DNA of 64,000 bases, taken from Robiginitalea aestuariiviva. Lineage in GTDB: Bacteria; Bacteroidota; Bacteroidia; Flavobacteriales; Flavobacteriaceae. The notes below the pieces were generated by a model, which was not told the DNA's origin, did not search any database, and was given only the letters and a program-made list of their open reading frames with translations. The DNA is taken from contig NZ_JARPUQ010000002.1 of the NCBI RefSeq assembly GCF_029537735.1, positions 260,608-324,607 on the forward strand, written 5' to 3'. Positions 14,935-22,517 of this stretch are shown here, one piece after another. Numbering within the stretch: position 1 is the first letter of the stretch; each line of letters begins with the position of its first letter. Both the position numbers and the translations under genes were made by a program.

Positions 14935-17760
14935 ATGCACCGCACCCACCGCATACTCCTATTTTTCTTTTGGCTTGGCATGCTGCTGTCTTCCCCCGCG
15001 CAGTACGGCCAGACCCTGCCTCCCATCCGAAATTTTGAGCCGGCCGCCTATGGGGCGGACAACCAGAACTGGGGCGTGGCCCAAACGGACCGCGGCTGGA
15101 TGTACCTGGCCAACAACGGGGGGTTGCTGGAGTTTAACGGGGTAGACTGGAGGCGGTACCCGTCCCCAAACGGTTCCGAGATGCGTGCTGTTTTTGCCAG
15201 CGGGAACCGGGTGTATTCCGGTTGCTACATGGAATTTGGCTACTGGGAACCGGACGGCCTGGGCGGCCTGATTTACACTTCCCTGAGCCGGGAGCTGGAA
15301 GCCCCGCTCCTGCAGGATGAACAATTCTGGCGCATCCGGGCCCTTGGGGGCTGGGTGCTGTTTCAGTCGCTGCAGCGTATCTATGCCTACCGCCCGGAAA
15401 GTGGCCGCCTAACCGTGATTCCCTCCGAGGCCAGCCGGGCCCAGCTCTTTGAATTTGACGGCGCCCTGTATTTCCGAAAGGAAGCCGAAGGTTTGCTGCG
15501 GATGGAAAACGGCCAGGCCAGGGTGTTGCTGCCCCGATCGGATATCGGGACCCAGGTCTTTGTGGGGATGGTACGGGTGGGGCAGGAGCCTGCCCTGATT
15601 GGCGAGAACGGGGAATTTCTGGTTTTGGAGGCCTCAGGGGTTCGCCGGTGGGTGCCGCCCGGGCTTCAGGGCCAGCCGGGCGTAACCCTGTACAGCGCTT
15701 CCCAGCTCGCCGACGGCAGCCTGGCCCTGGGCACCATTTCGGAGGGGGTTATGCTCCTGCGGCCCGATGGTTCCCTGCTGGAGAAGATCGGGAAAGCCGA
15801 AGGCCTGAACAACAATACGGTGCTCTCCGTTTTTGAAGACCGGGACCAGAACCTGTGGCTTGCCCTGGACAATGGCATAAGCGTGGTTAACCGGGGGGCA
15901 GCGTTTAGCGAATATGTAGACCGGGCCGGTACCCTGGGTGTGGTTTACGCAGCCCGGGAACACCAGGGCCGCCGCTACCTGGGCACCAACCAGGGCCTTT
16001 TCCAGGCGCCGCTGGAGTCCGACGGCCCCTATACCCTGGTACCCGGAACCGAAGGCCAGGTCTGGTGTATACGGGAATACGACGGGGTGCTGCTTTGCGG
16101 CCACAACCAGGGAACCTTTCAGGTAGACGGAACCCGGGCCCGCCTGGTGGGCGATGCGCCCGGCACCTGGGACATCAAACCCGTTCCGGGCCAAAACAAC
16201 CTTTTGCTACAAGGGGGGTACCAGGGCCTGAGCGTGCTGGAGCGCGGTCCTGAAGGATGGGCCTTGCGCAATACCCTGGAAGGCTTTGGCATCTCTTCCC
16301 GATTCTTTGAGTTCACCGCAGACGAGAAACTCCTGGTCAACCACGAGTACAAGGGGGTATACACCCTGCAAACCGACCCGGATTACCAGCGGGTTACGGA
16401 CAGCCTGCACACCCCGGCTTTTGGTTTTGGGGCCAGCCTGTTCCGGTTCCGGAATGCCGTTTATTACGCTAACAGCAGCGGAGTTTTCCAGTACGAGCCC
16501 GGGCAGGGCTTTGTGGCCGATTCCACCCTGAATGCCCTCCTGTATTCCGGGGAGGACGACCCAGTAGGGTTGTTACTACCGGATGAACAGTCGGACCGGC
16601 TCTGGGGCCTTGGCAACCGGACCCTCTATAACGTAAAACCGGATCCGCTGGGGGCCGAACTCCGATTGCAGACCATCCATGTGCCGGAAGGGTTTCGGCG
16701 CAGCCTGGGCGTGGTGGGCTTTGAGTGCATTGCGCCCCTTTCGCCATCGCGGTACCTGTTCGGACGCTCGGACGGATACCTGCTGCTGGACCTGGATAAG
16801 TTGGAGGAAAAACGGCCGGCGGTTTACCTGCGGCAGGTACAGCAACAATTCTACAACAGGGATTCTACGGTAACCTTGCCACTAGACAACCCCGAAACCG
16901 CTTTACCCTATCGCCTGAACAACCTGCAGTTTACCTTTGGGGTGCCCCTCTATGACAAGTACCGGGAGGTGGAATACCAGTATTGGCTGGAAGGATACCA
17001 GGAGGCCTGGAGCAACTGGAGTACCCAGGCCGCAGTGCGCTTCGACAACCTGCCTTACGGTACTTATACATTCCACGTCCGTGCCCGGGTAGGGGATGCC
17101 CGCTCCGAGAATACCGTGCGGTACCCCTTTGAGATTGCCCGCCCCTGGTACTTCACCTACTGGGCCCTGGCCCTTTTTGCCCTGGCCCTGGCGGGCATGG
17201 CCTACCTGGTACACCACCGGTACCGGAGCCATTACCGAAGGCAGCAGGCCCTACTCCAGTTGAAGGCCCAGCGTAAACTCCGCCAGAAAAAGCGCAAGAC
17301 GCGCCGCAAGATGATGGAGATGCGCAATGCCCACCTGCAACGGGAAATTGAAAGCAAAAACCGGGAACTGGCTGTTTCCACTATGAGCCTGATCAAGAAG
17401 AATGAATTCCTTAACGCCCTGAAGGAACAACTGCGCAAAGCAGAGACGCCCGGGCAGGTGAAGTCGGTCATTCGCACCATAGATCGCAATATCAACAACC
17501 AGGAAGACTGGGAGTTTTTTGAAACAGCTTTCAACAATGCAGATCAGGACTTTTTACACACCGTAAAGAAGCGCCACCCGGACCTCACCCCGAATGACCT
17601 GAAACTCTGCGCGTATTTACGGCTTAACCTGTCTTCGAAGGAGATTGCCCCCCTGTTGAATATTTCCGTGCGAAGCGTGGAAGTGAAACGTTACAGGTTG
17701 CGCAAAAAAATGAACCTGGAACACGATCAGAGCCTTACCAACTATATTTTGGAATTATAG
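14935..17760 (+). CDS. Triple-tyrosine-motif sensor with LuxR-type HTH, PUL regulator
   Basis: This membrane-spanning regulator of about 941 residues has a signal sequence (MHRTHRILLFFFWLGMLLSS) and a large periplasmic region of two-component-propeller type repeats (LAQDRGW-like and NNNTVLSVFEDRDQNLWLALDNGIS strands). A Y_Y_Y domain follows, with PYRLNNLQFTFGVPLYD and YEYWLEGYQ/W-type elements. There is one transmembrane helix (about 750-770), a basic coiled coil, and a C-terminal helix-turn-helix (NDLKLCAYLRLNLSSKEIAPLLNISVRSVEVKRYRLRKK). No kinase or receiver is present, so it should sense a ligand outside and bind DNA directly. It lies just upstream of susC, as regulators of glycan loci do. 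An alternative start at 14902 is possible. Confidence 0.85.
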   Translation: MHRTHRILLFFFWLGMLLSSPAQYGQTLPPIRNFEPAAYGADNQNWGVAQTDRGWMYLANNGGLLEFNGVDWRRYPSPNGSEMRAVFASGNRVYSGCYMEFGYWEPDGLGGLIYTSLSRELEAPLLQDEQFWRIRALGGWVLFQSLQRIYAYRPESGRLTVIPSEASRAQLFEFDGALYFRKEAEGLLRMENGQARVLLPRSDIGTQVFVGMVRVGQEPALIGENGEFLVLEASGVRRWVPPGLQGQPGVTLYSASQLADGSLALGTISEGVMLLRPDGSLLEKIGKAEGLNNNTVLSVFEDRDQNLWLALDNGISVVNRGAAFSEYVDRAGTLGVVYAAREHQGRRYLGTNQGLFQAPLESDGPYTLVPGTEGQVWCIREYDGVLLCGHNQGTFQVDGTRARLVGDAPGTWDIKPVPGQNNLLLQGGYQGLSVLERGPEGWALRNTLEGFGISSRFFEFTADEKLLVNHEYKGVYTLQTDPDYQRVTDSLHTPAFGFGASLFRFRNAVYYANSSGVFQYEPGQGFVADSTLNALLYSGEDDPVGLLLPDEQSDRLWGLGNRTLYNVKPDPLGAELRLQTIHVPEGFRRSLGVVGFECIAPLSPSRYLFGRSDGYLLLDLDKLEEKRPAVYLRQVQQQFYNRDSTVTLPLDNPETALPYRLNNLQFTFGVPLYDKYREVEYQYWLEGYQEAWSNWSTQAAVRFDNLPYGTYTFHVRARVGDARSENTVRYPFEIARPWYFTYWALALFALALAGMAYLVHHRYRSHYRRQQALLQLKAQRKLRQKKRKTRRKMMEMRNAHLQREIESKNRELAVSTMSLIKKNEFLNALKEQLRKAETPGQVKSVIRTIDRNINNQEDWEFFETAFNNADQDFLHTVKKRHPDLTPNDLKLCAYLRLNLSSKEIAPLLNISVRSVEVKRYRLRKKMNLEHDQSLTNYILEL

Positions 17761-17792
17761 GCGCTTCTACGCTGCCAAAATAATTTGAATAA

Positions 17793-17814
17793 TACCACAA
17801 CATTACCACAACAT
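17793..17814 (+). repeat. Two tandem 11-bp repeats upstream of susC
   Basis: TACCACAACAT occurs twice without a gap (17793-17803, 17804-17814), about 190 bases before the susC start and 32 bases after the regulator stop codon. The spacing of one helical turn makes it a candidate binding site for the upstream HTH regulator. No experimental basis. Confidence 0.5.
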
Positions 17815-17867
17815 CAGCATTTTTCGCCATGGCTTCAAATGTTAAAATTGTATAGATTAACATGTTG

Positions 17868-17901
17868 AAATGGCAATATAGCAGCAGTTTTTCTGCCATT
17901 T
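17868..17901. promoter_or_regulatory. Inverted repeat upstream of susC
   Basis: AAATGGCA (17868-17875) and TGCCATTT (17894-17901) flank an 18-base spacer that itself contains GCAG/CTGC. It lies about 105-140 bases before the susC start in an AT-rich region. It may be an operator or a leader RNA hairpin; the data do not separate these. Confidence 0.4.
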
Positions 17902-18005
17902 GGGTAAAATAGCATCGATATATTGAGAGGTGTATATATTTTGTTGGGGTAAAAAATTCCCGATCTACCTATACATCTTCTATTTTGCTTCCTCCATCAA
18001 ACGCC

Positions 18006-21000
18006 ATGGAAATGAAGCAGACGCTATTTCTAATTTTCGCCTTTTTGACCTTCGGGTTACAGGCTCAGGAGATCCAGATCCAGGGAGTGGTTCTGGATGC
18101 CATTTCTTCCGAACCCCTGCCTGGGGTTAATGTTATTGTGAAAGGTACCACCCGCGGTACGGCCACGGATTTTGACGGGAATTTTTCCCTTTCCGGTTTG
18201 GCCCAGGGGGAGGTTGTGGTATTTACCTATCTGGGTTATCTGGAGCAGGAGTATACCGTATCCCGTTCCCAGGAGGTGACCATCCGCCTCTCCGAGGATG
18301 TAAGCGCCCTGGACGAAGTGGTCGTGATCGGGTATGGGACCCAGACCAAAAAGGAAATTACGGGGGCGGTTTCCGTGGTGGATGCGGAGTCCATTGAAGA
18401 GCTTAACCCCACCCGGATTGAACAGGCGCTGCAAGGGCAGGTAGCCGGGGTGCAGATTACCTCGGAATCCGGCTCCCCGGGTAGCGGGTCCAATATCCGC
18501 ATCCGCGGGATTTCCACCAACGGGGATAACCGCCCCTTAATCCTGGTGGACGGCAACGTCATTGAGGACCTGAGTGTGATCAACCCCAGCGACATTGCCA
18601 GCATCAACATCCTTAAGGATGCCACTGCCGGTATTTACGGGGTACGCGCTGCCAACGGGGTCATCCTGATTACCACCAAAACCGGCCGCCGCAATACCGA
18701 GCTGAAATTCAGCTACGACGCCTGGGGCGGGCTGCAGCAGACCTCCCGCAAGATTCCCGTACTTAACGCCACAGAGTATGCGGTTATCGTCAATGAGGCT
18801 TTTGCTGCCGGCGGCAGCCCCAACCCCTATCCCAATCTGGCAGGGCTGGGCACCGGGACCGATTGGCAGGATGAAGTGTTTACCAATGCCCCGATCTTCA
18901 ACCACAATTTCAGCGCCAATGGCGGGAGTGAAAAGTCTACCTATTCCTTCGGGGCTTCCTACCTGACCCAGGATGGGATCGTGGGCGGGCCCAAGGCCAA
19001 CTTTAACCGGTCTACCGTACGCTTTAATTTCAATACGGAGCCCATTGAAAACCTGAAGTTGGTAGCCAACGCCCTCTACACCCGCACCAACCGGAAAACC
19101 CTTCCCGAAGGGACACTGGGATCCGTGTTGTTCAATGCCCTGAACAATGCCCCCACCTTTGCCGTGCGGGATGCCTCCGGGGCTTTTACCCTGGCCGAGG
19201 GCCTGGGGAACGAGGTGATCAACCCCCTGGCGCAGGTCGAAAACACTTTTAACAAGACGAAGGTAGACCGCATTTCCGGGAAAGTGGGCGCAGCCTACAC
19301 CTTGCTGGAAGGCCTGTCTGCCGAATCGAATTTCCAGTTCAACTATGCGGAGGTAGCCGGCATCTTTTTTGCCCCTACCGTCTTCTACGGCTCCGGGAAG
19401 GTTTTTAATGTAGACCGCAATTTTGTCGTGGAGAGCAAGAACCTCTTTCGCGACTATACCTGGGACACTTTCCTGAAATACGACAAGGAATTGGGAGACC
19501 ATACCTTGAATGGTACCCTGGGGATGTCCGTGTTCCGTACCAGCGGGCAATTTTCCGGCAGCACCGGCTTCGACATTCCGGGGAATTCCTTTACCAACGC
19601 CCGCATTGAGAACGCCTCGGACGTAATCGACAATTTTATCAACACGGTCGGGAAGTTCGATTCCCGCCTGCTGTCTTACTTCCTGCGGCTGCAGTACAAC
19701 TACAAGGATCGCTACCTGCTCTCCGGCGTCCTGCGCCGGGATGGATCCACCGCCTTCGGGCCGCGGAACAAATTCGGCTACTTCCCCTCCGGATCCCTGG
19801 GGTGGATCGTAAGCGAGGAGGATTTCCTTGCCGAAAGCTCCTGGCTGAACTTTATGAAACTCCGCGCCTCTTACGGGATTGTGGGGAACGACCGGATCGC
19901 AGCCAATGCCTTCCGCTCCGTCCTCTCCGGCGAGGGTGCCTATGTATTTGACGATGAATTGCGCTTTGGTCAGGCGGTAGGGGCCCTGTCCAACCCTGAA
20001 ATCCAGTGGGAAGAACAAAAAACCCTCGATATCGGGATTGACCTGCGTTTGTTTGACGACCACATCAGCCTTACCGCGGATTACTTCCAGAAGCGTACGG
20101 AAGACCTGCTGGTATCTCCTCCGGTTTCCGGGATTCTGGGTGCGGCGGCACCCGGCTCCGGTTCCCCGGTGGTCAATGCCGGTACCGTGGAGAACAAGGG
20201 GGTAGAATTAGCAGTGGGTTATCAAACCGCCCCTACCGCAGCCTTCAGCGCCAGCATTAATTATAATGTGACCCTTCTGCAGAACGAGGTCCTCTCCGTC
20301 AACAACGGGGTAGGCTTTATTCCCGGAGGCTCCTTCGGGGTAGGGCAGGACCCGCCCGCACGCATGGAGGACGGTAAACCCCTGGGATACTTCTATGGCC
20401 TGGAGACCGACGGGGTCTTCCAGACGCAGGCGGAAGTGGATGCCCACGCCACCCAGGCCAATGCCGCCCCCGGCGACCTCCGCTTCGTGGACCAGAACGG
20501 CGATGGCATTATCGACTCCAACGACCGGACCGATATCGGCAACCCCATCCCGGACGCCACCATGGGGCTGAATATTAGCCTGGGGTACCGCCAATGGGAT
20601 TTCACAGCTTACGCCTTTGCCTCCCTGGGCAATGAGATTGTACGGAACTACGAGCGGAACCAGCCCCTGGTGAACCGTTCTGTCTATACCCTAGACCGCT
20701 GGACGGGCCCGGGTACCACCACTGAAGACCCGAGGGTAACTATCGGGGCCACCTCCAATACCCTGTTCTCGGATTACTTTGTGGAAGACGGTTCCTTCGT
20801 GCGGCTGCAAAATGCCCAGTTGGGGTACACCTTTACCGATGCCTTTAACGAAAACCTGGGGATTGACAAACTGCGGTTTTACCTGTCGGTTAACAACCTC
20901 TTTACCCTGACCAAGTATCGGGGATATGATCCGGCGGCTTCTTCGGGAGCCCCCATCGGCGCGGGGATAGACCCCGGCTTCTATCCGGTGGCCCGCACCT

Positions 21001-21029
21001 ACCTCTTAGGGGTTAATTTCAAATTCTAA
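18006..21029 (+). CDS. SusC/RagA-type TonB-dependent outer-membrane transporter
   Basis: The 1007-residue protein has a signal peptide (MKQTLFLIFAFLTFGLQAQ), a carboxypeptidase-like regulatory domain (IQGVVLDAISSEPLPGVNVIVKG, residues about 25-100) and the SusC linker LDEVVVIGYGTQTKKEITGAVS. A TonB plug follows (IRIRGISTNGDNRPLILVDG, INILKDATAGIYGVRAANGVILITTK), then a 22-strand barrel ending in Phe. It imports oligosaccharides across the outer membrane in complex with the SusD lid encoded next. ATGs at 18006 and 18012 are both possible. The stop overlaps the susD start (TAATG). Context with GH16 indicates beta-1,3-glucan oligomers as substrate; that is inference. Confidence 0.95.
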   Translation: MEMKQTLFLIFAFLTFGLQAQEIQIQGVVLDAISSEPLPGVNVIVKGTTRGTATDFDGNFSLSGLAQGEVVVFTYLGYLEQEYTVSRSQEVTIRLSEDVSALDEVVVIGYGTQTKKEITGAVSVVDAESIEELNPTRIEQALQGQVAGVQITSESGSPGSGSNIRIRGISTNGDNRPLILVDGNVIEDLSVINPSDIASINILKDATAGIYGVRAANGVILITTKTGRRNTELKFSYDAWGGLQQTSRKIPVLNATEYAVIVNEAFAAGGSPNPYPNLAGLGTGTDWQDEVFTNAPIFNHNFSANGGSEKSTYSFGASYLTQDGIVGGPKANFNRSTVRFNFNTEPIENLKLVANALYTRTNRKTLPEGTLGSVLFNALNNAPTFAVRDASGAFTLAEGLGNEVINPLAQVENTFNKTKVDRISGKVGAAYTLLEGLSAESNFQFNYAEVAGIFFAPTVFYGSGKVFNVDRNFVVESKNLFRDYTWDTFLKYDKELGDHTLNGTLGMSVFRTSGQFSGSTGFDIPGNSFTNARIENASDVIDNFINTVGKFDSRLLSYFLRLQYNYKDRYLLSGVLRRDGSTAFGPRNKFGYFPSGSLGWIVSEEDFLAESSWLNFMKLRASYGIVGNDRIAANAFRSVLSGEGAYVFDDELRFGQAVGALSNPEIQWEEQKTLDIGIDLRLFDDHISLTADYFQKRTEDLLVSPPVSGILGAAAPGSGSPVVNAGTVENKGVELAVGYQTAPTAAFSASINYNVTLLQNEVLSVNNGVGFIPGGSFGVGQDPPARMEDGKPLGYFYGLETDGVFQTQAEVDAHATQANAAPGDLRFVDQNGDGIIDSNDRTDIGNPIPDATMGLNISLGYRQWDFTAYAFASLGNEIVRNYERNQPLVNRSVYTLDRWTGPGTTTEDPRVTIGATSNTLFSDYFVEDGSFVRLQNAQLGYTFTDAFNENLGIDKLRFYLSVNNLFTLTKYRGYDPAASSGAPIGAGIDPGFYPVARTYLLGVNFKF

Positions 21030-22501
21030 TGCAAATGGTACTGAAAAATCACATCAAAGCCATCCTGGGAATGTTGCTGTTGCCCCTGTGGATTTCCTGC
21101 AGCGACGATTTTGTGGACGTGGATTCCTTCGACGAGGATTCGGAGAATTACTTCAACTCCGAGGAGGATTACGAACTGGCGCTGATTGCAGCCTACGACA
21201 TGCTGCAGTCCACCTACCTGAATGCGATGCTGGGGGAAATTGCCTCGGACAACACCCTGGCCGGGGGCGAAAGCGCCACGGACGTGCCGGGCATTCAGGA
21301 AATAGACGACATGGTCCACACGCCGGTAAACCAGCAGCTCCGGGACATCTGGAGCTGGATGTACGCCGGGGTAAACCGGGCCAACTACATCCTGGAATTC
21401 CGCGACAAGACGGACTTTCCGGGTAAGGAACGCATCCTGGCCGAGGCCACTTTCCTGCGTGCCTACTACTACTTTGAACTCGTAAAATGGTTTGGGGATG
21501 TGCCCCTGGCCGTAGATCAGCGCCTGCTCTTTGGCGACCAGGACGTGGTACCCCGTACCTCGGCCAGTGAAGTCTACGATCAGATTGAGGCGGACCTGAC
21601 CTACGCTGCGGCCAACCTGCCCTACACGGCTTTTGAAACGGGCCGGGTTACCAAGGGGGCGGCACAGGCCCTGCTGGGCAAGGTGCTGATCTACCGCGAG
21701 AAATTCCAGCCGGCTGCCCAGGTGCTGGAGGATCTGATCAACAATGGGCCCTATGAGCTGGTGGCAGACTACAGCACCCTGTTTGAGAACGACAATGAAA
21801 ATAACGTTGAATCGGTTTTTGAGGTGCAGTACACGGATGTGGAAGGCGCCGGCTTTGGCTGCCTGCAATGCAGCGAGGGCAATGTAGCTGTCGGGTTTAA
21901 CGGCATCCGGAATTACTCCGGGCCCTTATTCGAATCCGGGTTCAGTTTTAACGTGCCCACTGCAGAGGCCTATGCGGCCTTCGAGGACGGGGACCTGCGC
22001 CGGGATGTAGCCATCCTGGACATCGAAGCCTGGGCTGCCGCCAATGAAGGCGTTTCCTATGTGGAGGGCTATGAGCATACCGGGTATTACAACCGCAAGT
22101 ATATCGCCCGCCAGGGCGACCTGAACACGGGCGACGCCAACCTGACCAACCCGAATAACTACCGGGCCATTCGCTATGCGGAGGTGCTGCTGCTGGCAGC
22201 CGAGGCCCTGAACCGGGGCGGGATTAACGACGGGCGTGCCCTGGGCTACCTGAACCAGGTGCGCAACCGGGCCGGCCTGGCCGATTTAAGCCTGGGGGGC
22301 GGCGCCCTTACCGAGGCCATCTACCAGGAGCGCCGGGTAGAACTCATGGGGGAAGGCCACCGCTTCTTCGACCTGGTCCGCACCGGGCGCGCGGCAGCAG
22401 CCATTCCCGGGTTCCAGGCCCCTAAAAACGAATTATTTCCTATTCCATCCATAGAAATTGAATTAGCCGGGAACCGCTGGGAGCAGAATCCGGGGTATTA
22501 A
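21029..22501 (+). CDS. SusD/RagB-type glycan-binding lipoprotein
   Basis: This 490-residue surface lipoprotein forms the lid over the SusC barrel and binds the glycan. The signal peptide ends in lipobox WISC (Cys about residue 24), followed by an acidic stretch of the surface-export type (SDDFVDVDSFDEDSE). TPR-like segments follow (YELALIAAYDMLQS; RILAEATFLRAYYYFELVKWFGDVPLA), then the C-terminal SusD hallmarks RYAEVLLLAAEALNRGG, ALGYLNQVRNRAGL and YQERRVELMGEGHRFFDLVRTG. Its ATG overlaps the susC stop, so expression is translationally coupled. Confidence 0.95.
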   Translation: MQMVLKNHIKAILGMLLLPLWISCSDDFVDVDSFDEDSENYFNSEEDYELALIAAYDMLQSTYLNAMLGEIASDNTLAGGESATDVPGIQEIDDMVHTPVNQQLRDIWSWMYAGVNRANYILEFRDKTDFPGKERILAEATFLRAYYYFELVKWFGDVPLAVDQRLLFGDQDVVPRTSASEVYDQIEADLTYAAANLPYTAFETGRVTKGAAQALLGKVLIYREKFQPAAQVLEDLINNGPYELVADYSTLFENDNENNVESVFEVQYTDVEGAGFGCLQCSEGNVAVGFNGIRNYSGPLFESGFSFNVPTAEAYAAFEDGDLRRDVAILDIEAWAAANEGVSYVEGYEHTGYYNRKYIARQGDLNTGDANLTNPNNYRAIRYAEVLLLAAEALNRGGINDGRALGYLNQVRNRAGLADLSLGGGALTEAIYQERRVELMGEGHRFFDLVRTGRAAAAIPGFQAPKNELFPIPSIEIELAGNRWEQNPGY

Positions 22502-22517
22502 ATCAAAATTGGCAACC

